A stretch of 64,000 nt of DNA. Source: Ailurus styani. Taxonomy: Eukaryota > Chordata > Mammalia > Carnivora > Ailuridae. Numbering within the stretch: position 1 is the stretch's first letter; each line of letters opens with the position of its first letter. The stretch lies in assembly GCA_002007465.1 (NCBI GenBank), contig LNAC01000374.1, positions 531,569 to 595,568 of the forward strand, given 5' to 3'. Position numbers and translations under genes: made by a program. Under the pieces are notes generated by a model. It did no database searches. It saw nothing but the letters and a program-made list of their open reading frames with translations, and was not told the DNA's origin. Below, in pieces: positions 44,553-56,739 of the stretch.

Positions 44553-44699
44553 GGGGTGCCTGGGTGGCTCAGTTGGTTAAGCATCCGACTCTTGATCTCA
44601 GCCCAGCTCTTGATCTCAAGGTCATGAGTTTAGGCCCAAGTTGGGCTCCACGCTGGGTGTGGAACCTACTTAAAAATACATGTCATAAAAAAGAGAGTA
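44553..44699 (+). mobile_element. CAN-SINE, short form
   Basis: Head GGGGTGCCTGGGTGGCTCAG; GATCTCA-containing segment duplicated (CTTGATCTCA near 44,592 and 44,609). It forms an inverted pair with the copy on its left. Confidence 0.92.
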
Positions 44700-47237
44700 T
44701 GTATGTTTGGTTTTGCACATACTGAATTTAAGGCGCAGTTGGATACTCTGCAAATAGTGCTGTTGATGAGGCAGTGGTTATCAGAGCAGATAGTAAGCCG
44801 GTATTTGCCAGAGGGCTCGGGAGATCCATATTTTGCTCTTAAGACTTTTCTTTTTCTTTCCCTTCCCCAAAATTGCTTTTGTCAGAATTCTATTTATACT
44901 TCCAGACTCTGTCCAGATGCCCCCTCTGATTGTCTTTGCAGATTGCCCCAAATGTGCATGCCCTCTGAACTCCTGAACTTAGTGTTTTTCTTTTTTTATG
45001 GCACTTATAGCAGTCTACTAGCTGTTTTTTGATTTTGTTTTTTTTTAAATTATCCAAGCACTACCAGATTATACGTTAAGTGCAAGGAACATTATATTTA
45101 TGTCCCTGTAGTACACAGCATAGCACTGAGTCCATTAATAGGAGCTCAGTAAATATTTAAATACTTTTATTTAAACCTGTTTATTTTCAGCTAGTACCAC
45201 TACTTAGAGAAATATAATTTATTGTTATCTAGAATTCTTTTTTAAACTTTTGTATAAATTTTCCTCTGTGAAACTTTTAGAACTTTTAAACTTTTAGAGT
45301 TTAACCAGCAGGTATGTTTATCCTGTCCATACCTCTCACTGTGTTTACCCCCTTTTTATAATTTTTTGTCAGTTACCAGGTGATGCAATTTTTTTAAACC
45401 TCAGAGACTCTTCTCTAGAGATCATTTTATTTTTTCTATACCAGTTTCAGTTTAGATTTCTGAGGTTTACTGCCAAGAAATGTATGACGTATTCTAGTAA
45501 GAATACACTTTTTTTTAGAGCTTTGGTCTGTCATAAGAATAGCTTGACCACCATCTTTGCCTCAACTGATCAGACTTTTTGCTCAAACCAAAATTCATTT
45601 GGCACTTACTTATCTGTTTGTTCAAAGAACCCTGAAAGATCTGCTGAGTGTTCCCTTTAGTTGGGCATTTTCCTGGTGAAAATATTTAGTGCGACTTATA
45701 AAGATGGTCCTATCCCTGGCCACTCTGTCACTCATATCAGTTATAAAAATGTTAAGTTCAGTCTTCACAACTATCACCAAAAGATCACTCTGTTTATACT
45801 TATTTTTCCAGAGAAATGTTTGTTTATTCCTACTTTTTGCTTTCTGGTCCTAATCCAGTTCTCTGTCCAAGGTAAATATTCTACTGGCTTCACACTGTTT
45901 TATCCTCATGAAAACAAGTGGCCAAATACCTATGTACTAATGCATTTCACGTAATGAAAACGTTAGTGGCAAATGAGATTTAGGTGAATAAAGGAATACT
46001 TGTTTTGGTTTCTCATGGACATAAAAAAGAAAACTAAACCTAAGTTTACTAGTACATAAATCATTTACTATTACAACTTCAGTGGGCTGTCAGAAGTTCA
46101 CTTCTCCTATCTGAATTTTGTACTTATCAGTTTTGAAATAAGTGGACCAATCAGGGCTTGAAAGTATTTATTTTATCAATAAATTGCAGCTGTTCTCAAA
46201 TGGTAATAAGAGTTGACAGTGATTTTTATCATATTCCAAAGAATGCAGCTTAGGGAAGAGGAGAGGTTCTGATAGTCATCCGCTGCAACCTTTATTCTGA
46301 GAGATTTCTTGCTCCCTGTTTCCTAAAAAAGTAGTGACAAATCAACCAGAGTCAAAGGTATTATAATTTTGATCTCCTGGGTTTTCCTCCTTCTTATGAT
46401 TCTTTGTGATTTTTTCTTCATGATGCTATTCCTTTAATTTGCCACTTGAATTTACTTAGATGAGGTAATGTCTTCATGGGTTAAGGGATAGGAAACACCA
46501 GGGGGAGAGATTATTTTCTGAGTGTTGCTTTTCAAGGCCCTAACATTCCTTTCCATCCCCAAGTCTTTGAATTGAATTTTACCCCTGAGATAGAAGCACC
46601 TGTGACTCCAGGTGGCGGCTCTCATCTGCCAGTAGTCTGGGAGGGGGGCCATCAGGAGTTGGAGGATCTTGTACTTAGATGTTGTTAAAAGTGAGGAATA
46701 CTCCCTGCCCCCTGTGATTGGGATTAACCAGAGATCTTCTTAACTGAATCATTTCTTTTCCTAGTCAAAGTCAAAGAAAAATCTTTCTAGCCCATGCAAT
46801 GTCGTGGTGTTGGTTTCAAAGCAGAAAGAAGCCACGCTGTAGTTTTAGGATGCCAAAGTTAGGCATCCAAGCCAATTTTCCCTATGATTTTCTTTCTAAA
46901 AATTGTGGGGGAAAGATGCATGTTGGTTCAATATGCAGCTATGTTTTAAAGATCAGTATTTCAGAGAAAGAGTAATTACTAAGTTGGGCCTAACTGTATT
47001 AGTTCATATTTACATGGGTTTTATTTTCCAAAGCAGTTGTATTTATTTTATAGAATAGAAAACAGACTCACTCATGGAGGTAGTTGCCCATATGGGTAGG
47101 GCCAGATCTGCAACACAGACCTGAGGCATTGGCCTTAGCCAAATTTTTAGTCTTAGAAGTATGGCAGTCCCCTTGTTTTGCATTTAATAAAAGCTGCTAC
47201 GAATTTGTAGCTAAAATGCATCTTTTTTACTTTTACT
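44700..47237. other. intronic, mostly unrecognised; L2/MIR tail at about 45,090-45,165
   Basis: ACAGCATAGCACTGAGTCCA and GCTCAGTAAATATTTAAATA look like a plus-strand L2/MIR tail. The remainder shows no family I recognise. Confidence 0.35.
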
Positions 47238-47238
47238 T

Positions 47239-47438
47239 TTTTTAAAAAGATTTTTATATATTTATTTGTCATAGTGATAGCGAGAAAGAGAGCGCACAAG
47301 CAGGGGGAGCAGCAGGCAGAGGGAGAAGCAGGCTCCCATTGGGCAAGGAGCCAGATGTGGGACTCAATCACAGGACCCTGGGATCATGACCTGAGCTGAA
47401 GGCAGACGCTTAACCGACTGAGCCACCTAGGTGTCCCA
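47239..47438 (-). mobile_element. CAN-SINE (minus)
   Basis: TTTAAAAAGATTTTTATATA to GAGCCACCTAGGTGTCCC. Flanks CATCTTTTTTACTTTT / CATCTTTTTTATTTTT. Confidence 0.92.
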
Positions 47439-47759
47439 CATCTTTTTTATTTTTAATGATCATAATTCTGCATTCTTTTGTGTGTTGAGCCTTTTTATTT
47501 CATTAGATTTGGTGCCATTTTCTGGTATTGAGGTGCTCAGAACTGTGACATGTAAGTCTTAAAAATCAACTCCAAACTCCTTTACATGGCTGGCCCTGTC
47601 TCATTTCTCTTTGCTCGTCCCCTCATTGTTAACACCAGTCAGAGTGAACTTGTCTCAGTTCCTCAAACAACTTTGAGCTTTCCCTTTATAAAGATTGCTT
47701 TGCTTGGAACTCACTTCCTCTCTTCCATCTTAACCTACTGACTCCTACCTAGTGTGGTG

Positions 47760-48135
47760 GTTAGGAGTGGGTGTGGACTCTGGCACCAGACTTCATGTTT
47801 CCAGTCCTGACATCATCACATAATAGGTGTAAGATCTTTTTTTTTTTTTAAGATTTTATTATTTTTTTTAAAGTAATCTCCATAACCAACATGGGGCTTG
47901 AACTCACGACCCCGCGATCAAGAGTAACATGCTGTACCAACTGAGCCAGCCAGGTGCCCCAGTAGCTATAAGATCTTGAACAAGTTACTGTGTGGCTCTG
48001 TACTGTGCTGCTGTTTTCTCCTTGGTACACTGGGAATAATAGTAGCCACCTCACGGTGTGCTTATGAGATTTAAATGGGTTGGCTTTTGTAATGTTAGAA
48101 CAGTGCCTGGTACTTGGTAAGTGCTGATAGCTGGA
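47760..48135 (+). repeat. MIR (plus) split by a SINE
   Basis: The 5' half ends at TAGGTGTAAGATCTT. The 3' half (GAACAAGTTACTGTGTGGCT, AGAACAGTGCCTGGTACTTG) resumes after the SINE. Confidence 0.85.
47839..47962 (-). mobile_element. CAN-SINE, short form (minus), within MIR
   Basis: Contains CGCGATCAAGAGTAACATGC. TSD TAGGTGTAAGATCTT / TAGCTATAAGATCTT (47824-47838, 47963-47977). Confidence 0.93.
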
Positions 48136-48249
48136 AGCCGGTGCTGATAGTTTCCTGACCTCCAGCGGACTAGATACACCTGCTCTTTCTCATGCTCATC
48201 ATTGTACTTTGCACCCTACCCCGCTGGACTGGAATTGCCTGTGTATGAT

Positions 48250-48365
48250 TCTCCCACTCTACTTTAAGACCAGGGATGACCAGGCCATATTTGTATCATT
48301 CACTTTGGGGTACAGCCCCTGGCACATATATAGGCACTTGGGAAATGTTTGAATAAATGAATAAG
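48250..48365 (+). repeat. L2/MIR-type tail (plus)
   Basis: CCCCTGGCACATATATAGGC and GGAAATGTTTGAATAAATGA resemble the plus-strand L2/MIR3 end. Confidence 0.5.
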
Positions 48366-48466
48366 CATGGCTCTGTTAACTAATGTGGTAAGCTTAATGT
48401 CTTTGACCTCAGCTTTCCTTTCCTTTCCTTTTGTGAAGACCTTTTAAGCTTTTATTTGGAGCTTTT

Positions 48467-48588
48467 AAAAACAGTTTTATTTATTTTCAAATTTTTTTAA
48501 GTAGGCTCCACACCCATCGTGGGGCTTGAACTCATGACCCTGAGATTAAGAGTCGCGTGCTCTGCTCACTGAGCTGGCAGTAAGTACA
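48467..48588 (-). mobile_element. CAN-SINE, short form (minus), head truncated
   Basis: GTAGGCTCCACACCCATCGT and GATTAAGAGTCGCGTGCTCT; the last bases of the head are missing. TSD CTTTTATTTGGAGCTTTT / CTTCTATTTGAGGCTTTT. Confidence 0.88.
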
Positions 48589-48609
48589 CTTCTATTTGAG
48601 GCTTTTGAT

Positions 48610-49440
48610 GAGGGTAATTTTAGGACAAGGAAGATGATAGTTTAGCCTTGCTTTCTTTTTGGAAGCTTTTGTTGAAGTTGTAACACTTCCTTGCTCAGTG
48701 TAGTTCATTCTGTTAGAGAAGAGGCTATAAGGGTAAGCTTATAAGCCTTAAGGGTAAGGGTAGGCCTCTTGAAAAGTTGCTGTGTGCATTAAGAAGGGTT
48801 AAAGTGGGTTCCAGATAGAACATGCTAGACTCACGAGGAACATCTGATTGATGTTGACCACAATCTGGATTTAATCTAATAATTGTCACAGGCTCCCTGG
48901 AAATCACAGGATTTCCAGGCATTCAGCTTTTGTTGGCAATCAGGTGTGCCTATGGCTATAATGTAGCAGTAGAAGCCGCTTGACTTTTCCCCCTACTAGC
49001 TCTGTCTTTATAGTCAAGAATAAAAACAAGGTAAAAGGAAAAGCTTATGTAAGAGTAAAATAGTTTCCGGCTGAAAGTAACAGACTTTTTTCTACTCTAG
49101 AGGTGGTAGTCATCTGGTGTAGTTGTGGCAGGTCCCCTGATGGTGGGGTGTTCCAGGTGAAAATAATGCCTTACTTAGGGGGAAAAGGAAGAAGAAGGAA
49201 GGGGTTTGCTATGCCGCTAGGATTTTTTTGATTAAAGGCATTAAAAATTTGGAGTACTAGAAGAATGAGGCAATTAATTGGTGTAGACTTTATCAGATTT
49301 TCAAGGGGCAGTAGTAAAAAGCAAAAGTTAACTCCAGACTGGACTTTCACAGCAGTATAGTTTGAAAAACAAGTTCCATTTCTTGAGCTTGTTCCTGACT
49401 TCCTACATCTAATCTGTCCTAGTAGAATAATGAAAACAGT
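48610..49440. other. intronic, no recognised feature
   Basis: No repeat or coding signal recognised. Confidence 0.35.
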
Positions 49441-49444
49441 AAAA

Positions 49445-49515
49445 TTTAGTGAGCACAGACTATGTACAGGCAGTGTTCTAAGCACTGTCTATATATATAG
49501 CAATGCATATACGTT
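49445..49515 (-). repeat. MIR/L2 fragment (minus)
   Basis: GTGAGCACAGACTATGTACA and CAGTGTTCTAAGCACTGTCT. Confidence 0.5.
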
Positions 49516-49589
49516 CAGTATTTACAGTATATTATATACCCTTTTATTATTTCCAAAGGAAGCAAAGCAGGATGTATAGAAGTGAAGAG

Positions 49590-49765
49590 TGTGTATGTGT
49601 GTCAGGTTTGAACTCCACTTCTTCTGCCTACTAGCCGTGCAATTTTGGGCAAATTACTTTCTACCTCACTTTTTATATCTAAAAACAAATAAAGTCCCTA
49701 TTGGACGAGGTAGTGAGAGCAAAGCACTGTGCTAGACGAGGCTCATAGTAAGCAGCTGAGTTGTG
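49590..49765 (+). repeat. MIR (plus)
   Basis: TTTGAACTCCACTTCTTCTG, GGGCAAATTACTTTCTACCT and AAGCACTGTGCTAGACGAGG follow MIR order. Confidence 0.75.
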
Positions 49766-50276
49766 TTAGCCAAGTAAGTAATTAACCATTTGTTATCTTG
49801 TCTTCTACTGGGTGTGACCTTTGATTTGATGGGTGTCCAGGGAAATTTATGAAAAATTTCAGAGCATTTCTACTATGACTCTGACTGGGAAGTTAATTAG
49901 GTGCATTTATATGTGCTTCTGATGGTGTTACCATTGTCTACCAATAAGAGATGAGAGTGCTGTAACCTCTGCCCAGACTTACCGCGTCTTTCCTGATCTC
50001 TAGTCACCCCTTGTCATTGGTTCTTTATTTCTTTGTAAAGGCAGAAAAAATTAGAGCAATGTGTTTCTTTACACCAGGAAGTGATGATCCCTCGCTGAAC
50101 CACTCTGTTTCCCAGAGCAAGAGGGGACCATGATGTATTCACCGTGTCTAAACCACTTCAGGTTACTCTTCTTGAAGCTGTACTTTTCTCCAGCAACTAC
50201 TTCTTAACCTCTTGGTTTTTGATTAGTCTCTTGCCATCCTCTTCTAGCCTCAGAGCCCCTAAAAGAGCAGGATTGG

Positions 50277-50332
50277 GGTGTGTGTTTGGGTGTGTGTGTG
50301 TGTCTATGTGTGTTTATCTCTGTGTCTATGTA
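50277..50332. repeat. TG-rich microsatellite
   Basis: Imperfect (TG)n with TCTA/TTTA interruptions. Confidence 0.8.
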
Positions 50333-50569
50333 AAATAGTAGACTATTACCACTTGGAAGACCTTTTCCTATAGTTAAGATGTTAAAGATGTTATTGTTAT
50401 GAAGAACTGTTAGTTCACTTATTTATTAGGATAATGGCTGTATTATAGGTTAGTTTGTTTTTTTGTAGGATAGCCAGGCATTCTGACCACCCTTTATCGT
50501 AATGTTTCTGATTTCTACTCTGAACTCTAAAATTATGAATGGACTTGTAGACCCTATACAATAAATCTT

Positions 50570-50675
50570 CATTCAAAAACATGTATTGACTGTCTTTGAT
50601 ATTTCAGATATAATGAGTTGGTAGAATACAAGAATGAATAAGACACATCCCTGCCCTGAGCAGTTCAGTTCCTGC
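50570..50675 (-). repeat. L2 3' end (minus)
   Basis: TTCATTCAAAAACATGTATT, GAATGAATAAGACACATCCC and TGCCCTGAGCAGTTCAG match antisense L2. Confidence 0.65.
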
Positions 50676-51660
50676 AGCTTTTTTTCGTACTGTTCCGTTG
50701 TAACGTGTGTAATAGGACTTAACGGTATACCAAAAGATCAAGGCAGGGAGGCTTACAAAAGTGCTCAATAGACGACTATTAAATGACTAGAGTGTCCAAG
50801 ATTGGTAGATTCCTTTCTTTTTCAGTTCTTTTTTTCACTTGGCACTTTCTTAGCTTTTATCCTTCCATATGGAGAATTAACTACTAAGTATGTATAAGTC
50901 ATTCTCATATTTGAGCTCATAATTTTCTTTATTCTTGTTGTCTTTCCATTTTACCTGCAGATGATTTTCTAAAAACAGAAACTAGGTTATTATGATCAGA
51001 ATTTGTTTACTAGTTTTCTGAAAGTCTAACTATGGAATAGTGAGCAGTGAGGGTGACGGGTGTGTAGAGGAGGGGGCAGCAATAAATGAGAAGGTGGGCT
51101 TTTCTGATGGGAATTTGTGGTTTCTCTTTGAACACTCAGGCAGTATCGTTTCCAGTTGCCCTCTGTAACTTCATTCTTTTAGTGTTCACAAATACTCTAG
51201 GCTTTAGATGGGTTTGTTTTTTGTTTTGTTTTGTTTTTGCATTGTGAACCTTTAAGGAGTTTTCATGTTGGTGTGTTTATGATACTAGGAATTTTACTGG
51301 TCACAGCTGGCTACTTTAAGTGCAGGAAATTCTGTTTTGGAATGTCATTGCTTTCCACAGGCTTAGAGAGGGCAATGCCTCCTCAGCTGTCAACGTGCAC
51401 CGTCAGTAATGACCCTGTGTGTTTCATTTCCCACATGTTCTCTGCATTGTGTAGAATAACAAATGAAGGTTACATAAATTGATGATTTTGAGTGCATTAT
51501 AACGGCTGAAAGTAGGCAAGAGATGGTGGTGGCCGGGCGGGGGAACTGATAGAGCAGTGTCCCTGAGAAGGTGAGAGACAATGAGACTCCATGATCAGGG
51601 TCTATCTAGCCTTGTTCTTAGACTAGAAAAAACAAAGGTTTTTCTCACAGGAAGCAAAGG
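50676..51660. other. intronic, no recognised feature
   Basis: No repeat or coding signal recognised. Confidence 0.35.
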
Positions 51661-51664
51661 TGAA

Positions 51665-51775
51665 CGTGGGTAAGTGGTTTCTGTATGCCAAGCACTGTGC
51701 TAGTTTCTGGGAAGATATGAAGGACTGAGACATGATCTTGCTTTCAGGAAGGTTTAGCAGATGAAATGGTCACAA
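51665..51775 (-). repeat. L2 3' end (minus)
   Basis: TATGCCAAGCACTGTGCTAG and TGATCTTGCTTTCAGGAAGG. Confidence 0.65.
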
Positions 51776-53600
51776 AACCCTATCAGGTACTAAGTACAGT
51801 CCATCTTAATTATTCGTGGATTCCAGGTCTATATATTCTCCTACTAACTAAAATTTGTTTATAACCACCAAAGTCAATACTTGTAATGCTTTTATGGTCA
51901 TTCAGGGATATCCACAGAGCAGCAGAATATTAGAGTCGCCTGATATGCATGCTCCCAGCAGAAGTCAGGCAGCACAGCCTTCTTCTATCAGCTCTCCTAC
52001 TGTAAACAAGTATTGTTGTTCTTGTTGTTTTCAGTCTGTTTAGTGTTGAGGTTGGGTTTTTGTTTTGTTTTGTTTGTTTGTGTTTTGCATCTTTGTGCTG
52101 CTTGTTGGTGATTTTGCTGTTTGAAAGGGCCACAAAGCATAGGGCTGATGTGCTATCTAGTGTTCCTAAGGCAAGAAGGCTGTGATGTATTGTGCTTATG
52201 GAGACCATCCGTGTGTTAGGTAAGCTTCATTCAGTGGTGAGTTATAGTGCTGTTGACTGTGATTCCAATGTTAATGAAGCAACTATATATATTAAAGTGT
52301 CTTTAAGCAAAAACACACATAAAACAATATTATTAATCAGTTGATGAAAACATTGTGGTTACAAGGCTTGTAGGAATCTAACCCTGTATTTCCCCTAAGA
52401 GCAATGGTTCATTATTCACTAATTCAGTTGTCACAGAGACTTTATAGAACATAACTATTGCAAATAGTGAGAATCTGTTGTACAATGGAAGTACTGTGCA
52501 GTATTCATCAACTTTAGAGTGGAAAAGGTAAATGGGCAACTGATTCTGAGTTTTAAGGGCTTTCCAACTGAGGGAATTATGGGAGGGGCGCATCAAAGTG
52601 TTGAGTTATAGGGTTGAACGGTCAAGAAGTAAGCCAGAATGGGCTTGATACAGGAAGAAACTGAAAGATTATGTAAAGTCAGGGTTCAGGCTTGGAGGGA
52701 ATAAGATAGCTGTAAGAATAGGAGGTTGTAGTCATATTGGAAAATGGTGGGGTTAGAAACCAAGGCTGTTCTTAAAGAAGGCAGAGAATAGCGCATTTGT
52801 TGTTGGATTGACCATTCATGGGAGGGAATGTTGAGTTCCCAAGGGATGATGTAGTGATCAAAGAGCCCAGAGAGCTAACAAAGATAATTTCAGTGCCCAG
52901 GGGGTGTAACCTTGTGTATGTTTCCAGAGGTTCCAAGAGCCCTGAGACATGATCCAGGAATCTTAAAAGTCCAGGTGTAAAAGCAGATATAAAGAGGCCT
53001 ATGCAAAGTTTCAAATGAGTGACAAGGTTCTTTCCTGAACAGAGTACAATACACTTCTTTGGTTTACAAGCCCCACCCTCTTTGTACCATGTGAATGACA
53101 TGAGGAAAAATCAACAAGTTTCGTTTGTTGATTAGATTTAGGGAGAGGAGGAGAGATATGGGGTGAATGGTCAAGAGATGCTCCAAAGTGTTGGCTAATT
53201 GTCATGAGATCCTTTTTCTTCTATAGTGGAGTTTTCTTTGTTATCTCTTGGTGCCCCGAATTCTTCAATTTTCATTTCCCTTGTCCTGTGATTTTCATTA
53301 TTACGGCATTTGAGACTGGCGAATGTGTGTACTTACTGTTTGGTAAATAGAGGTAATGATTCCTCTCAGTTCTGTTTGTGTGGGGGTTGGAAGTGAGCTC
53401 GCTTCCCCTTGACTGTCTCTAAGGTTTCACTGACAACTGTGGACACTCTGACTCTGACACTAGTCTTCAGATTTTCCCACCAGCCACTGGCTTAGGTTTG
53501 TCTTTTTTCTCTTTGGTCATTTTGATGGGGTTTGGAAATGAAGGAGTGGCAAATCTTACACACATACCACCACTGTAATTCTTCTCGAGAGTTTTCTAGA
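51776..53600. other. intronic, no assigned repeat
   Basis: GA-rich segments at 52,600-53,200 look like an old repeat in antisense, but no family could be assigned. No supported coding exon. Confidence 0.3.
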
Positions 53601-53860
53601 GCAGTGCTGTTCATCTCGGTAGCCACATGTGGCTTGTGGACACTTGAAATGTGGCTAGTCTGAATTGAGACATTCTTAAAGTATAGAATTCACATTGGCT
53701 TTCAAGGACTTTGTGGTGAAAAAAAGAATGGAAAACAGTTCATTAATTTTTATATTGATTACATGTTGAGATAGGATTGTGTATATGTTGGCTAAATAAA
53801 ATAAATTGTTAAAACCCACTTCACCTATTTCTTTTTCCTTCTTTAAAATGTGGGTATCAG

Positions 53861-54288
53861 AGGGGTGCCTGGCTGGCTTAGTTGGTAGAGCATGTGATTC
53901 TTGATCTCAGGGTTGTGAGTTTGAGCCTCACATTGGGTGTATCGATTACTTAAGAATAAAACTTTAGAATTTGAGAAACAAGACAGAGGATCATAGGGGA
54001 AGGGAGGGGAAAATGAAACAAGATGAAACCAGAGAGGGAGAGAAACCGTAAGAGACTCTTAATCTCAAGAAACAAACTGGGGGTTGCTGGAGGGAAGAGG
54101 GGTGGGAGGAATGGGGTGGCTGGGTGATGGACATTGGGGAGGGTATGTGCTATGGTGAGTGCTGTGAATTGTGTAAGACTAATGAATCACAGACCTGTAC
54201 CCCTGAAACAAATAATACATTAGATGTTAATTTAAAATGAATAAAATAGCTCTACAGATGTGAATTTTAAAAAAGAATAAAACCTTAA
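53861..54288 (+). mobile_element. CAN-SINE, short form, tail interrupted by L1
   Basis: The head and body are 53,861-53,964; the tail remainder is 54,273-54,288. Outer TSD AAAATGTGGGTATCAG / AAAATGTGGATACTAG (53845-53860, 54289-54304). Confidence 0.88.
53965..54272 (+). mobile_element. 5'-truncated carnivore L1 3' UTR inserted in a SINE tail
   Basis: AAACAAACTGGGGGTTGCTG, GGGTGATGGACATTGGGGAG and ACAAATAATACATTAGATGT are carnivore L1 3' UTR. TSD AAGAATAAAACTT / AAGAATAAAACCTT (53952-53964, 54273-54286). Confidence 0.85.
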
Positions 54289-54354
54289 AAAATGTGGATA
54301 CTAGAAAAATTTAAGTTATATGTCGGGCTTGCAATATATTTCTGATGGGCAGTG

Positions 54355-55934
54355 TTTCATTGCACCCTTTCAATTTCCAGGGAATAATTTGAAAATGACT
54401 GTTAGATGGTACTACTTCTAAAGACCGAATTTTGGGGTCCACTTGTATTTGTAATGCTATTGAAGTTGTTGATGTACCTGAATGTAAAAAAGCTACCCAA
54501 ATGTAGCTCTTGTAAAGAAAAACAGTACTGTCATGAATACTAGAAATTCTCCCTGCTAAGAAAACTTCTCCCTAAGAAGGTTTTTCTTTTTCTTTGGACA
54601 CTTTCCTGTTATAAATAAAGTCAGTATTCATGACAGTTCTACTGGATGGGAAATAACTGAATCCCTTTAAGAACTGATAGCAGGATTACCATTGGATTGT
54701 AATCAAATACAGTCAGATTTTTAAATGTGTAACTATTTTTCAAAGGAACATATAAATCTGTGTCACCTTGAGCTGTAGTGTAAGAGTTTTGTTTTCCCTG
54801 AGAGAGTCACTGTTTCCATAATTTAGGTGAACAGCTATTTTGTGAGGCAGCATTAGTAAATAGGACAGAAAAGAGGTTAGTTCTAACTTAAGCACCACTT
54901 ATTAGTTGCCTTCTCTCTGCTCAGTGTTAGCTGAGTTACACAAGTCAAACACAAAAGAAAGTAAAGATGTGGTGTGCATGTCCTCAAGAAGTTCATCAAT
55001 TGGTTTAGAAGTTCCTAACAGACATTCTAACATTCTGTATGTGATGAGGTACGAGGAGAGATTTATACCTTACAGTAGTGACAAAGTGTTAAAATCTGGA
55101 AATTTTTTATTACAAGAGTGCAGATTTGTGGCTACTTTGGACACCACTTACACCTGTGTTCTTTTGTGGGAATTGTACATGGCCTGTAGCAGTTCTTTTT
55201 TTACACAGTAACCACGGCAGTGTGTAAGGGACAGGGACTGTCGTTCTAAGGTGTAGCCAATGGAAGGGCTGAACCACGGTTGTATACTTTATTCTATACT
55301 TTAAGGAACACATAGAGAATCCTTCAAAAGCATTATATATAGGGTCCATTTTATCTTCCCTTTATGGATGTTGAAACATCTTCAGAAAAGGGTTATTGTG
55401 GGAAGTTTTTATGGGGTAGACGGCCCTTGGTTTGGGTCCTAAAAAAATTTTGAGGATTTGACTTGGAGAATTAGAGGAAAGGTATTTTAGGAGGGAACTG
55501 GTATGATTGAAAGTATGCAGGAGGTGTAAAAGGAATTTATCAGTGGAAGAAAGAATACTTATGTTAATTTGAAAGCTAATTCTTTTGTAGATGTAATTTT
55601 CTAGCTGTTGCATTAATTTGTTCTAGAGTTTATTTCTCCCAAGGGACTTTGCAGTGAGTCTATTTTAGAGGGCTTAATTGCCTGGAACTTCCAGAAAATT
55701 GGCCATGTTTTGGAATAGGGGGGTGGAGAGGTGACTGATTTTCTTGGATAAAATTATTATTTGCCAGATGTCATTGTGGCCAAAGTTATTTATCTTGGCT
55801 TCATGTTGTATAAATACAATGCAGTCATCTATGAGCGTAGCAACTCAAAAAAGACAGTGAGTAGACACGTACATAAAAAAGAATCACATTTGCTTAGAGC
55901 TGTACAGTTTTTCAGAGGGACATTCACATGCTCA
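54355..55934. other. intronic, no recognised feature
   Basis: No SINE, LINE or coding exon recognised. Confidence 0.35.
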
Positions 55935-56120
55935 CATTTAATATTTTTAACATCCTTCTAAGATAGGTGGAATAAGTAACACTATCACCCATTTATTTCC
56001 AGCTGGGGAAACTGAGACTCAGCGAGGCTGAGTATCTTTCCTCAGAGTCATGTGGCTAGTGAATGACTGTGCCAGAATTAGATATAGCTCCCTCCTTCTA
56101 GTCCAGGGTTCTTTTCCCTA
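55935..56120 (-). repeat. MIR (minus)
   Basis: GGGGAAACTGAGACTCAGCG and AGAGTCATGTGGCTAGTGAA follow antisense MIR order. Confidence 0.8.
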
Positions 56121-56503
56121 GTATGACACCCTCTCAGCAAAGACACTGCTGACAGTGACTGCTCATCTGGTTGCTGGCATCTCCTGAGTTCCTAGTACTC
56201 AGCCTTGTCATGAGGAACTGACTAAGAGAAATGAGAGTCTGCTGATTCAGAGCTGAATATCTTTTCCCAGCCTCTCATTTCCCAGCTTTCTCTTCTCTTA
56301 AATTGATTTCGATCCACTCCCGAGCAACCGTTTTTTAGTATTTGTTGCTCCTAGGGTGGTAGTGATGGAGGTTGTGATGTAGGCTGCTGTTTCTCTATAG
56401 GCAGGGGTCACCAGGGAGTGAGAAGCACCACGTGCTCCCTTCCCCAGCTTTCCTGTCCCCAGTGGTGAGTGCAGAGACAGGCCTTAGTGCTTCAGGTACC
56501 TCT

Positions 56504-56532
56504 TTTTTTTTAAAGATTTTATTTATTTATTT

Positions 56533-56580
<48 letters not shown>

Positions 56581-56727
56581 AAGTAGGCAGAGAGGCAGAC
56601 AGGGAGAGAGGAGGAAGCAGGCTCCCCGCCCAGCAGGGAGCCCGATGCGGGCCTTGATCCCAGGACTCTGAGATCATGACCTGAGCTGAAGGCAGAGGCT
56701 TTAACCCACAGAGCCACCCAGGCGCCC
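56504..56727 (-). mobile_element. young CAN-SINE (minus) with long (GA)n
   Basis: Mustelid-like type; internal pure (AG)22 run at 56,536-56,579. TSD CAGGTACCTCT / CAGGTACTTCT (56493-56503, 56728-56738). Confidence 0.95.
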
Positions 56728-56739
56728 CAGGTACTTCTA

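Larger units (their letters stand above)
53602..54354 (+). repeat. hAT-Charlie-type DNA element with nested SINE and L1
   Basis: CAGTGCTGTTCATCTCGGTA, GCCACATGTGGCTTGTGGAC and ACTTGAAATGTGGCTAGTCT are typical of a non-autonomous hAT element. The right end, GCAATATATTTCTGATGGGC plus AGTG, lies beyond the inserted material. Exact family uncertain. Confidence 0.65.
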
